A DNA stretch of 64,000 nucleotides from Dyadobacter fermentans. Its GTDB lineage: Bacteria; Bacteroidota; Bacteroidia; Cytophagales; Spirosomataceae. The stretch covers positions 1-64,000 of the forward strand of contig NZ_JAHXBN010000028.1 in assembly GCF_019924045.1 (NCBI RefSeq). Reading direction: 5' to 3'. Below are positions 17,464 through 25,762 of this stretch, piece after piece (the stretch's first letter is position 1; every line of letters begins with the position of its first letter). The translations under genes were made by a program, and so were the position numbers. Below the pieces are notes generated by a model. The model did not search any database and had not been told where the DNA came from. It saw nothing but the letters and a program-made list of their open reading frames with translations.

Positions 17464-18721
17464 CCTGTTGCTGGCCGGCCTGTTGCTGGTTTCTGTGCTC
17501 GGAAGAGCGCAGGATTCCCTCGTTACGCGCTGTGCCAGCACAGAACGCGACTCAGTACGGCTATTGAAAAACCCGGCCCTGAGAAACTTGCGGATCGAAT
17601 CGGAGCAAGCGATTCAGCACTATCTGCGGTCCACCGCTGGCGCACGTACGAGCGCCAGCGAGGTGATCACGATTCCGGTCGTGGTGCACGTCGTTCACAA
17701 CCGGGCCGACAATGTGATCGGCGGAGCAGGGAACGGGAATATCTCCGATGCCCAGATCCAGAGCCAGATCGACGTGCTGAACGAGGATTATGGCAACACA
17801 TCCGGCTACAAAGGCTTTTATACCGATTCATTGGGTGTCGACACAGGCATCCGTTTCAGGCTGGTGTCGGTGGTGCGCACCTATAATGCCACATCGCAGT
17901 TCAGCCCGATTACCGATGCGGATGATCTGGCAAACATTTCGCCTGCCTGGTTTACCAATCGTTACCTGAATATCTGGGTAACACGGCTGAACGACCGCTA
18001 CCTCGGAACTTCGCAATTTCCGGTTGTAACGGAGCTTAACAGCCGTACCGCGGGTCTTGCCACTTCCGAAAACGCAGAAACCGATGCATTGACCGACGGC
18101 GTTATCATCGATTTCCGCTATTTCGGGCGGAATTCCGATGCGATTACAAGCCGGATCTACAACCTGGGCCGGACCACCACGCACGAGGTAGGGCATTGGC
18201 TGGGGCTGATTCACATCTGGGGTGATGCCACTTGCGGCACCGATTACTGCGATGATACGCCGACGGCGAATACGAAAAATGAAACTACGGATGTTTCGTG
18301 CTCGCCGGTGTATTCGCAATGCCGCGGTACGCTCGTGACCCGTAACATGATTGAAAATTACATGGATTACTCGCCCGACGTTTGTATGAGCATTTTTACA
18401 AACGACCAGAAGGAGCGGATGCACGCGGTAATGGCCCTAAGCCCGAGACGCGCGAAAATGGTGGAATATTCAAAGATTTCGACGAAAGAGCTATTGGTGG
18501 AAATTTACCCTAATCCGGTTAGGGAAACGCTCACTACCAACATCTTCACGCCGAATTTCGAGAATTACACCGTGTCCGTTTACAACCAAAAGGGCCAAAA
18601 AGTGACGGAGGACGCCGTGAACCGTACTTATCTCAACGTTAAAAACTTTCCTAGCGGTTTGTACTATTTTAAGGTAACGACTGCTGATAAGACAATTACG
18701 AAACGTTTTGTTGTACGATAA
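17444..18721 (+). CDS. M43 (pappalysin-like) zinc metalloprotease with T9SS sorting domain
   Basis: This is a secreted protease of about 425 residues. A signal peptide (MKNRKSSLLLAGLLLVSVLGRAQ) supports ATG 17444 rather than the upstream TTG at 17435. The catalytic zinc motif HEVGHWLGLIH is at about 247-257, and the Met-turn region NYMDYSPDVCMSIF follows. These are pappalysin (M43B) marks. The last 75 or so residues (IYPNPVRETLTTN, LYYFKVTTADKTITKRFVV) form a type A type IX secretion sorting domain, so the enzyme is released or surface-anchored. The start overlaps phoH by 20 bases, suggesting coupled translation although the functions look unrelated. Confidence 0.9.
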   Translation: MKNRKSSLLLAGLLLVSVLGRAQDSLVTRCASTERDSVRLLKNPALRNLRIESEQAIQHYLRSTAGARTSASEVITIPVVVHVVHNRADNVIGGAGNGNISDAQIQSQIDVLNEDYGNTSGYKGFYTDSLGVDTGIRFRLVSVVRTYNATSQFSPITDADDLANISPAWFTNRYLNIWVTRLNDRYLGTSQFPVVTELNSRTAGLATSENAETDALTDGVIIDFRYFGRNSDAITSRIYNLGRTTTHEVGHWLGLIHIWGDATCGTDYCDDTPTANTKNETTDVSCSPVYSQCRGTLVTRNMIENYMDYSPDVCMSIFTNDQKERMHAVMALSPRRAKMVEYSKISTKELLVEIYPNPVRETLTTNIFTPNFENYTVSVYNQKGQKVTEDAVNRTYLNVKNFPSGLYYFKVTTADKTITKRFVVR

Positions 18722-18727
18722 CCATCC

Positions 18728-20509
18728 ATGCTATCTCGCGCTCCGTTTGTCAGCGTAGTAATATTCTTAGCAACCGGCATATTGGCGGGCGACGCATTAC
18801 GTACAACCGGCCATATGCCGGTTGTTTTTGTTTTAACAGCACTGATACCGGTAACGATTGGATGTATTTTGCTGTACCGGTTTGGCCGATCTACGGGTTT
18901 TGCAATAGGATTGGCGGCATGGATGTTTCTGCTCGGGGCCGGGATGAAGATCAGGGGTGAAGCAGAAAAGGATGCTCAAATTATTTCGGTTGATGCACTG
19001 GAATATAACACCTATACTGCGGAAGTGACCACCATACCTGAAAAGCGCAGTAATTCCATACGTTTTGGAGTTCTTACCAAACAATTCGGCCAGGGAAATC
19101 ATTGGATTAATTACCCTGCGAAAGCGTTGATTTATCTGCCGGATAGCCTTTCCGACATTCCACAACCGGGCGATTTGCTACTCGTGAGGGGACGGCTGGA
19201 CCGCCCTGCTCCGCCGGCAAACCCCGGACAGTTTGATTATGAACAGTATTTGCGTAACAGGGGCATTCTTTTTACGGCATTTGTAGATGATCATTCCTAC
19301 GAACGGGTTTCCGCTGGCTCGCGGAATAGCCCTGTTTATTGGCCCGAAGCCGTATCAGCATGGGCGGATGATCAGTTCCGTACGTATGTGAGTGATGCGG
19401 ACGCGTATGGGCTCGTGAAAGCCATGTTGCTGGGGCGGCGCGACGATCTGGGAGCGGAGCAAGTGGGCGATTACGTGATTTCGGGTGCTGTACATATTCT
19501 TTCCGTTTCCGGAATGCACGTGGCGATTATTTTTCTGGTGATTAGCATGGCTTTTGGCTGGGTGAAGCGTTGGTGCTTTGGGAAATGGCTCTATCTGTTT
19601 CTGATGGCTGCATTGTTGGGTTTTTACGCGCTGGTGACGGGCTTGCCACCGTCGGTACAGCGTGCCGCGCTCATGTGCCTGGTGCTGGTAATTGCCGAAG
19701 TCGCCGAAAGACGGCATAACCCGATGAACACATTGGCGTTTTCGGCGTTGATTATCCTGCTTCTTGAGCCGTGCGCGTTGTACGACGTTGGCTTTCAGCT
19801 GTCGTATCTGGCCATGGCGGGTATTTTTCTGTTTTACGAGCCTGTTTACGGCATATTGAAACCTTCTAACCGCTTTTTGAAATTTGTCTGGCAGGTTACT
19901 GCATTGGCATTCGCGGCGCAGCTCGCTACATTTCCGCTCAGTCTTTTCTATTTTCATCAATTTCCGACCTATTTCTGGCTGGTGAATCCGATGGTCGTTG
20001 CGTTTACGAATGTCCTGCTGCCAGCGGCATTGGTGTTGGTACTGATGAGCCTTTCAGGGATTTCATGGCTGGCATGGGTGGCGGGACAGCTGGTGACGTT
20101 TTCGGCTCAGCTTACCGACTGGTCGGCATCGATTCCGCGCGTGTTGCCGGGGCATTTGCTGGAAAACTTGCATTTGAACAAGTTGGAGGTTCTTTTGCTG
20201 TATTCGATGCTCTTCGCAATCTGGTATGCCTGGTATGCACGTTCGATGCGATGGTTGAAGGCCACGGTTATGGGCGTAATTGTTTTTGCAACTGTTTCAA
20301 TAGCAGGTAGTTTGATTGTGTATTGGAATGCTGATCCGGTCGTTTTTCAGGTTCCGAAGCATCGGGTACTGAGCTTTAAATCGGGAAACAGACTTTACCT
20401 TCTGAGCGATAAGGCGTTTACAGAGGATACCCGTGCATTTGATTTCAATGTAAAAAATTACGCGGTAAGCTGCGAAATTCAACAGATTATCCGCACTACT
20501 GCTCCGTAA
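18728..20509 (+). CDS. comEC: ComEC/Rec2-family DNA-uptake channel without metallo-beta-lactamase domain
   Basis: This 593-residue polytopic inner-membrane protein is the presumed channel for single-stranded DNA in natural transformation. Hydrophobic segments at the N-terminus (DUF4131-type) surround a soluble OB-like part (about 80-190). The Competence domain follows (LLGRRDDLGAEQVGDYV, HILSVSGMHVAIIF, LPPSVQRAALM, VGFQLSYLAMAGI). The sequence ends about 50 residues after the last membrane helix, so the C-terminal hydrolase domain found in many Gram-positive ComEC proteins is missing. That shorter form is common in Bacteroidota. It is convergent with the next gene, with three bases between stops. 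Confidence 0.88.
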   Translation: MLSRAPFVSVVIFLATGILAGDALRTTGHMPVVFVLTALIPVTIGCILLYRFGRSTGFAIGLAAWMFLLGAGMKIRGEAEKDAQIISVDALEYNTYTAEVTTIPEKRSNSIRFGVLTKQFGQGNHWINYPAKALIYLPDSLSDIPQPGDLLLVRGRLDRPAPPANPGQFDYEQYLRNRGILFTAFVDDHSYERVSAGSRNSPVYWPEAVSAWADDQFRTYVSDADAYGLVKAMLLGRRDDLGAEQVGDYVISGAVHILSVSGMHVAIIFLVISMAFGWVKRWCFGKWLYLFLMAALLGFYALVTGLPPSVQRAALMCLVLVIAEVAERRHNPMNTLAFSALIILLLEPCALYDVGFQLSYLAMAGIFLFYEPVYGILKPSNRFLKFVWQVTALAFAAQLATFPLSLFYFHQFPTYFWLVNPMVVAFTNVLLPAALVLVLMSLSGISWLAWVAGQLVTFSAQLTDWSASIPRVLPGHLLENLHLNKLEVLLLYSMLFAIWYAWYARSMRWLKATVMGVIVFATVSIAGSLIVYWNADPVVFQVPKHRVLSFKSGNRLYLLSDKAFTEDTRAFDFNVKNYAVSCEIQQIIRTTAP

Positions 20510-20512
20510 ACT

Positions 20513-21607
20513 CTATTGTACGGAATAGAGCGCCTCAATCTGCTGTGCGATTTTTTTGTCCCAGACGGCTTGCATGCCGTCATTAAGGCCGTGGCCGGTT
20601 TCCCCGTCGTATTGCTCCTGGTCCCGGTTCATTTCCCGGAATGCTTCGAGAAACTGGTATTGGATCTCACTGTCGTAGTCTTCAATGGTCAATTCAGCCT
20701 TTCTGAGGCGCTCTTTAAACTTCTCGACGACCAGCCTCGTGATATCGAAATGGATCTGCTCGTGACGCAATGTGCCCGCATTACGCGACTCCGGCCGGCC
20801 CCACGACATACTTTTGACCATGAATATTTTCAACCCGATTTCTACCACCAGATCATCATCTTTCGGATAGGTGCGGCCTTCGTAGCCGAAACTGGTAAAA
20901 ACCGCTGCCGCATACCGGCTGCCGGGTTTGGCGCTCCTCACCTTGAAATCATCCCAGATCAGCGGCCGCTTGGGCGAATAGAAAACAGTATCCTCCGAAG
21001 CGGTATTGTTAATTTCCTTAAATGTGAGCACCAGGTTTCGGGCCAATGCGGGTGTTTTGCCTGCATTCGTGGCCATCCACTTCTGAAAATGGCCTAATGC
21101 CTGATCTATCAGCTGCTTGATTAATTTGTCGTGCGTGAACGCAGTCTCGGGGCGGGTATAGTTGGCTGCCGTTTGATAACCGGTAAGCTCCACCGGGTGC
21201 ATATCGCGGTACCATCGGAACCGCACATTCAGGCGAACTTCCCCACTGACCCGGTTGGGGCCCACACGCTTTTCATTCACGGACAGCTCCTTAATGGTAA
21301 TATAAAGCGGTAGATAGGATTGCTCTTTCTTCGGCGCCAGGTAGGACCAGTAGGAGAATAACTCATTTTCGGCCTTTCCGGGCAGTACAGCGGGAATTTC
21401 CTTGCCCAGTGCGATTACCTTACCGAGCGAGGCACCCGGTTGCGTGCGTTGGTCTTCGACATTCTGAATGAAGAATTTATAAGACTTGAAAAGGCCCGCG
21501 GGATCTTTGGAAAGGGTAACAACCGACTTGTCCTGCTGCGCAAAAAGCGGGTTAAGGAACATGGTCAGCAAAACAAGAAGTGCAATGCTTTGGGTCATAC
21601 TTTTCAA
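20513..21607 (-). CDS. Exported DUF922-like putative metalloprotease
   Basis: This 364-residue protein has a signal peptide (about 1-24, ending NPLFAQ). The C-terminal third carries LRHEQIHFDITR, an HExxH zinc-site pattern, followed about 45 residues later by QEQYDGETGHGLNDGMQAVWDKKI; together they match the DUF922 pattern of predicted zinc proteases. The N-terminal part (residues 25-190) is unrecognised and beta-rich. The substrate is unknown. It is a single gene; the divergent dCMP deaminase family gene starts 61 bases away. Confidence 0.7.
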   Translation of the reverse strand: MKSMTQSIALLVLLTMFLNPLFAQQDKSVVTLSKDPAGLFKSYKFFIQNVEDQRTQPGASLGKVIALGKEIPAVLPGKAENELFSYWSYLAPKKEQSYLPLYITIKELSVNEKRVGPNRVSGEVRLNVRFRWYRDMHPVELTGYQTAANYTRPETAFTHDKLIKQLIDQALGHFQKWMATNAGKTPALARNLVLTFKEINNTASEDTVFYSPKRPLIWDDFKVRSAKPGSRYAAAVFTSFGYEGRTYPKDDDLVVEIGLKIFMVKSMSWGRPESRNAGTLRHEQIHFDITRLVVEKFKERLRKAELTIEDYDSEIQYQFLEAFREMNRDQEQYDGETGHGLNDGMQAVWDKKIAQQIEALYSVQ

Positions 21608-21668
21608 ACTGCGTTGAATCCAGCCGTCATTTCCCTAATTTTGTACCCTGAATTGGATTGAAAATAGA

Positions 21669-22166
21669 ATGACAATACCTACAACGAATTTGCGGCCGGA
21701 ATTTGATGACATTTACATGGACCTGGCAAAAAATCTTGCCAAGCGTTCACATTGTATAAAAGCACAGGTCGGTGCAGTGCTAACGAAGGATACACGGATT
21801 ATTTCGATTGGTTATAATGGGCCTCCCGCAGGTACGCACAACTGCGATGAGGAATTTCCAGGAGTAGGATGCCCTCGCGACGCGAAGGGCAGCTGTTCTC
21901 TGGCCTTGCATGCCGAACAGAATGCCATACTTTTTGCCGTAAAAAACGGCTCAAATATCGAAGGATCAACGCTTTTCGTGACACTTGCCCCCTGCATCGC
22001 GTGTGCGCGGGTGATCTACACCATGAAGATCAAAAAGGTGATTTTTCTGCATTCCTATGCCGCTTATAAAGGCATTGCCGTGGAAGAGGGCGTGGAGTTT
22101 CTGAGGCGCTTTGGCGTGGAAGTGGAGCAGTATCGCGGGGCCGTTGACGAACCGGTTGGGCTATAA
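21669..22166 (+). CDS. dCMP deaminase family protein (ComEB-like)
   Basis: This is a 165-residue zinc-dependent cytidylate deaminase. The active site is visible as HAEQNA (His81, catalytic Glu83) and PCIAC (Cys109, Cys112), with the family's extra NCDEEFPGVGC segment before it. It would convert dCMP to dUMP for thymidylate synthesis; ComEB of competence operons is the same family. comEC lies only one gene away but on a separate unit, so a competence role is not implied. Confidence 0.9.
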   Translation: MTIPTTNLRPEFDDIYMDLAKNLAKRSHCIKAQVGAVLTKDTRIISIGYNGPPAGTHNCDEEFPGVGCPRDAKGSCSLALHAEQNAILFAVKNGSNIEGSTLFVTLAPCIACARVIYTMKIKKVIFLHSYAAYKGIAVEEGVEFLRRFGVEVEQYRGAVDEPVGL

Positions 22167-22168
22167 GT

Positions 22169-22283
22169 GGGGTGTTGTCATTTGTTGTCAGGTGTGGCCA
22201 TTTATAGTCTTGAGTAGTTTTAGATATTCATTCGAAATGACAATACCTGACTATTCTTGACAACACCTGACTACCAATGACCA
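22169..22283. repeat. TGTCAGGTGTTGTCA array between convergent genes
   Basis: From three bases after the deaminase stop to the end of the converging FKBP gene, variants of TTGTCAGGTGT (plus) and ACCTGACTA/TTGACAACACC (its reverse complement) are interleaved. The left half carries the plus orientation and the right half the minus, so the region can fold on itself and may work as a bidirectional terminator. The same word family occurs after rlmD and, in part, at 26920-26980. Confidence 0.65.
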
Positions 22284-22799
22284 TTAATGATGATGCACCC
22301 CACCAACCCCGTGTACGTGGCCGTGGTCGAGCTCCTCAGACGTAGCTGCACGTACGCTCAGGATTTTGCCTGCAAAATGCATTTCCTTGCCTGCGAGCGG
22401 GTGGTTGAAGTTCATGATTACGACGTCGTCGTGGATCTCGACGATTTGACCGTGAAGTCTTTCGCCTTCTTCGTTGGTCATCGGAATGATGTTGCCCACT
22501 TGCAGCAGCTCATTCTCATCCACCTCGCTGTTTTGGAACACCGATTTAGGCAGGTCCACAACCGCTTCTTCGTCATATTCGCCATAACCTTCTTCGGGAG
22601 CTACGGTAAATTCAAAAGTATCGCCCGCTGACAGGCCTTCGATCTGATTTTCGAAACCTTCCGGCAAACCGCTGATACCGTGGATAAAGTACATCGGGTC
22701 GTTTTCGGTGACCACTTCTACCACATCCGTTTCGCCTTCCGAATCCGGAATACTGAGGCTATATGTAAGCGCTACAACGCTATTTTTTTCGACTTTCAT
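22284..22799 (-). CDS. FKBP-type peptidyl-prolyl isomerase, SlyD-like
   Basis: This 171-residue cytoplasmic cis-trans prolyl isomerase and chaperone has the SlyD layout: an FKBP half (VALTYSLSIPDSEGE, FIHGISGLPEGFENQIEGLSAGD), an inserted flap (VAPEEGYGEYDEEAV...GQIVEIHDDVVIMNFNHPLAGK) and return strands. The C-terminus ends HGHVHGVGGVHHH, a short metal-binding-like tail as in SlyD. In E. coli that tail delivers nickel; whether it does here is inference. It shares a 97-base divergent promoter region with the phosphodiesterase gene. Confidence 0.9.
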   Translation of the reverse strand: MKVEKNSVVALTYSLSIPDSEGETDVVEVVTENDPMYFIHGISGLPEGFENQIEGLSAGDTFEFTVAPEEGYGEYDEEAVVDLPKSVFQNSEVDENELLQVGNIIPMTNEEGERLHGQIVEIHDDVVIMNFNHPLAGKEMHFAGKILSVRAATSEELDHGHVHGVGGVHHH

Positions 22800-22837
22800 T
22801 TGCTAGTTTGATTAAAATAATGGTTGTTGTAAAAGAA

Positions 22838-22864
22838 TTGTTCCCCGGAAGAGTATGGGAACAA
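22838..22864. promoter_or_regulatory. Dyad TTGTTCCC-N11-GGGAACAA in a divergent promoter region
   Basis: A perfect 8-bp inverted repeat lies midway between the divergent FKBP and ACP phosphodiesterase genes. Its position suits an operator controlling one or both. It lacks a T run, so it is not a terminator. No regulator can be assigned. Confidence 0.45.
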
Positions 22865-22896
22865 ACGTACGGGAATTTTGTCAAAATGTCATTTAG

Positions 22897-23499
22897 ATGA
22901 ATTTTTTAGCACATATTTTGCTGTCGGGAGAGAATGAGGGAGTGATGATGGGCAATTATGTAGGGGATTTCATAAAAGGGCGTTTGAGCAAAGAAAAGAC
23001 CGCAACCTGGAACCCAGATTATGTGGTGGGGTTGAAACTGCACCGTTTTATCGATTCGTTTACAGATACTCACCCCGAAGTTTCAGAAGCCAAAGATGTG
23101 GCAGCTGTTACCCAGGGAAAGCTGGCGGGCATCGTAATGGACATTTACTTCGATTACTTCCTGGCTAAAAACTTCGAGCATTACCATAAGGAACCCCTTT
23201 TTATATACGCCCACCGGATGTACTCGGTTATCGAACGGAACCAGCATCTGATCCCGGAAACGATGGTGCCCATGGTCCGCTCCATGATCCGTCAGGACTG
23301 GCTGAATACTTATGCGACGCTAGACGGGATCGATACCACTTTTAAAAGGCTTTCGCGCCGTGCCGGTTTTTTGGCGCCTATCTCGACGGCTGTGAGCGAT
23401 TTGCGGGTGAATGAGGCGTTTTATTACGCCAAATTCCTGTCTTTTTTTCCGGAATTACGCCGGCAGGCTGGTCAATTTATCGCTGAAAACGCAGCATAA
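22897..23499 (+). CDS. Acyl-carrier-protein phosphodiesterase (AcpH-like)
   Basis: This 200-residue protein matches the ACP phosphodiesterase family (DUF479): MNFLAHILLSGENEGVMMGNYVGDFIKG at the start, LKLHRFIDSFTDTHPEV and GIVMDIYFDYFLAKNF in the core. These conserved His/Asp residues suit a metal-dependent HD-like hydrolase that removes phosphopantetheine from ACP in the cytoplasm. It stands alone upstream of holA with 60 bases between them. Confidence 0.85.
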   Translation: MNFLAHILLSGENEGVMMGNYVGDFIKGRLSKEKTATWNPDYVVGLKLHRFIDSFTDTHPEVSEAKDVAAVTQGKLAGIVMDIYFDYFLAKNFEHYHKEPLFIYAHRMYSVIERNQHLIPETMVPMVRSMIRQDWLNTYATLDGIDTTFKRLSRRAGFLAPISTAVSDLRVNEAFYYAKFLSFFPELRRQAGQFIAENAA

Positions 23500-23559
23500 A
23501 TCGGCGCGGAACGGTAAATTTGGTGCCCGGACCCTATCCAGGTCCAAACCCGCAAATCC

Positions 23560-24579
23560 ATGGCACAAACACCCGATATTATCCTTAAAGAGCTCAAAAG
23601 CAAGAAGTTTCGTCCGTTGTATTTTCTGCACGGAGATGAACCTTACTACATTGATTCCATTGCCGAAGAACTTGAAAACAAGGTAGTTCCGGAGTCTGAG
23701 CGCGGTTTTAATCAGTTCGTGCTTTACGGGAAGGATACCGATGTAGCAGGCGTGTTGAGCTATGCGCGCCGCTTCCCGTTCATGGCCGAGCGCCAGCTGG
23801 TGTTGGTGAAAGAAGCACATCGCCTGAACGGCATTGAGCAGAAGGAACAACAGCAGCGCCTCGAAGATTATGCATTGAACCCCGTGCCGAGTACGGTGCT
23901 GGTATTCTGCTACCACGCGAATGCCGACGAGCGGAAATCCTACCTGAAAGCCTGCAATGCTAACGGGGTGGTGGTGCAATCTAAAAAGATGTACGACAAC
24001 AAGCTGCCCGACTGGGTAGGGGCATTCTGCCAGCATGAGGGCGTGAAAATCAGCCCCAAAGCGGTTCAGATGCTTGTAGATAACATCGGTAACGACCTGA
24101 AACGGCTTTCGAACGAGATCCGGAAAATCATGGTGAACCTGCGCGTGGACGAGGGGATCGATGCGGCGGCGGTCGAGAAGTTTGTCGGGATCAGTAAGGA
24201 GTATAATGTATTTGAATTTCAAAAGGCATTAATGCATCGCGATGTACTGAAAGCGAACCAGATAGCTGCTTTTTTTGCTTCCAATTCGAAGGATAATCCG
24301 CTGGCGCCGGTGCTGATCATTCTGTTTGGTTTTTTCTCCAAACTACTCCTCACGCACGCCGCGCGCGACAAGTCGGAAAAAGGCCTGGCTGCCGAACTGG
24401 GTGTAAATCCCTATTTTGTAAAAGATTATCTGCTGGCTGCCCGTAATTATCCTATGGCTAAGGTGGTCAACATTATCCATTATCTGCGCGAATGCGACGG
24501 GCGTTTGAAAGGGCTTGACGGTACCAGCATTCCCGAAGGAGAGCTGCTCCGGGAACTCGTTTTCAAGATCGTGCATTGA
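23560..24579 (+). CDS. holA: DNA polymerase III delta subunit
   Basis: This 339-residue clamp-loader subunit opens the sliding clamp at the replication fork. The N-terminal AAA+-like domain (about 1-140: PLYFLHGDEPYYIDSI, RFPFMAERQLVLVKEA) lacks a usable Walker A, as is normal for delta. The middle domain shows NDLKRLSNEIRKI, and the C-terminal collar domain runs to the end. Length is normal. The stop codon overlaps the first copy of the downstream ATTGAATGA word array. Confidence 0.9.
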   Translation: MAQTPDIILKELKSKKFRPLYFLHGDEPYYIDSIAEELENKVVPESERGFNQFVLYGKDTDVAGVLSYARRFPFMAERQLVLVKEAHRLNGIEQKEQQQRLEDYALNPVPSTVLVFCYHANADERKSYLKACNANGVVVQSKKMYDNKLPDWVGAFCQHEGVKISPKAVQMLVDNIGNDLKRLSNEIRKIMVNLRVDEGIDAAAVEKFVGISKEYNVFEFQKALMHRDVLKANQIAAFFASNSKDNPLAPVLIILFGFFSKLLLTHAARDKSEKGLAAELGVNPYFVKDYLLAARNYPMAKVVNIIHYLRECDGRLKGLDGTSIPEGELLRELVFKIVH

Positions 24580-24640
24580 ATGATTGAATAGAACCTTATT
24601 CAGTCATTCAGTCACTCGCTCATTCAAAATTGAATGGGGG
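24576..24640. repeat. ATTGAATGA / TCATTCAAT word array after holA
   Basis: The holA stop is part of TTGAATGATTGAAT. After a short gap the reverse-complement words follow: TTCAGTCATTCAGTCACTCG, CATTCAAAATTGAAT. The two halves can pair, giving an imperfect terminator-like stem. The same word reappears at 26845-26895 and 26987-27030. Confidence 0.65.
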
Positions 24641-24663
24641 CCGGATACGGTGAATGCCGGCAG

Positions 24664-24820
24664 GCATGTAACATTGGTAGAAAAATGCAGTTCTGTATTT
24701 ATGCAAATGCCCTTGGGCATGCAACAACAACGCGTCGGTGAGGCAAGCAGGGTATCTGTTGTTGCATCCCTGACGGGATTGTAGCGTTGTGGTACGTCTC
24801 TGATTCTACCAATATTACAT
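24664..24820. repeat. Nested palindromic element between holA and alkA
   Basis: Outer arms ATGTAACATTGGTAGAA (24666-24682) and TTCTACCAATATTACAT (24804-24820) are inverted with one mismatch. Inside them, GGGCATGCAACAACA (24715-24729) and TGTTGTTGCATCCC (24757-24770) form a second nested stem. There is no coding content. It looks like a REP- or MITE-type element of about 155 bases. Confidence 0.65.
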
Positions 24821-24841
24821 CGCTACGCGATTCTATTCAAA

Positions 24842-25762
24842 ATGAAACTTGACATGCATCAACAAACTATTCTAATTCCAATTGCACCGCTTTTCAGCTT
24901 TCATGAATGCCTGTGGTTTCTCAATCGCAATTATGATGACTGCCTGCATTGGGTGACAGACACCGAAGTTTTCAAAGCAATTGCGACGCCTTACGGTGAT
25001 GTGCTTTTCCGGGTTAGCGAGCAGGGTAATTTTTTGAAAATCGATGTACTAGACGGCGCGTCGGACCCCGAATGCCACGATTTTCTCGCGGCCTACGTCA
25101 AAGAATGGTTCGATATGGACCGGGATATTGCGCCGTTTTATGCTCATTTGCAGCGCGACAGCCGGTTAGCCTACATGGCAGATGAATTTTCGGGCCTGCG
25201 GCTGATGGGGATTTTAGATATGTTTGAAGCGCTTTGCTGGTCGATTATCGGCCAGCAGATCAACCTCACTTTCGCTTACAAGATGAAACGGCGTATGGTG
25301 GAGCGCTATGGCCGGCATATTGAATGGAACAATCAGGTTTTTCATATTTTCCCCGAGCCCGAAGTCTTGGCTAATGCGGAGGTGGGAGTGCTGCGTGAAA
25401 TGCAGTTTTCGCAGAAAAAAGCAGAGTATGTGATCGGCGTCGCCCGTGCATTTGTGGAAGGTACGCTCAGCCGTGCGCTAATCGAGGCTCTGCCTGATTT
25501 TGAATCACGGCAAAAGGTCTTGGTGGCGCAGAAAGGGATAGGAGTCTGGACCGCGAATTATGTGCTGATGAAGTCGTTTCGGGCGCCGGAAGGCATTCCG
25601 CACGGCGATGTAGGACTGCTGAATGCACTCGTGGGACACGGTATCATTGGAGAACGTAGCGAAAAGGGCAAGATCGAAGCCTTTTTCCGAGATTACGCGG
25701 GCTGGGAAACGTACGTTACCTTCTATTTATGGCGCAGCCTTGCCGTGAAGCCATTAGCCTGA
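24842..25762 (+). CDS. alkA: DNA-3-methyladenine glycosylase II, AlkA type
   Basis: This 306-residue HhH-GPD glycosylase excises alkylated purines in base-excision repair. The N-terminal AlkA_N-like sandwich (about 10-110) is followed by the helical core: LCWSIIGQQINLTFAYKMKRR, the helix-hairpin-helix QKGIGVWTANYVLMKSF, and the catalytic aspartate in GIPHGDVGLLNAL. Its 3' end overlaps the convergent Ada-like gene by 9 bases, and the 2OG oxygenase lies just beyond, so three alkylation-linked genes sit together. No Ada box was recognised upstream; a nested palindrome lies there instead. Confidence 0.9.
   Translation: MKLDMHQQTILIPIAPLFSFHECLWFLNRNYDDCLHWVTDTEVFKAIATPYGDVLFRVSEQGNFLKIDVLDGASDPECHDFLAAYVKEWFDMDRDIAPFYAHLQRDSRLAYMADEFSGLRLMGILDMFEALCWSIIGQQINLTFAYKMKRRMVERYGRHIEWNNQVFHIFPEPEVLANAEVGVLREMQFSQKKAEYVIGVARAFVEGTLSRALIEALPDFESRQKVLVAQKGIGVWTANYVLMKSFRAPEGIPHGDVGLLNALVGHGIIGERSEKGKIEAFFRDYAGWETYVTFYLWRSLAVKPLA

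Noticed and set aside
16696..17541. 281-codon minus-strand frame opposite phoH
   Set aside because: Shadow frame; phoH motifs cover the same bases.
23455..24222. 255-codon minus-strand frame opposite holA
   Set aside because: Shadow frame with no recognisable features; holA is certain.
24584..24784. 66-codon frame between holA and alkA
   Set aside because: It spans a word array and a nested palindrome; no coding character.
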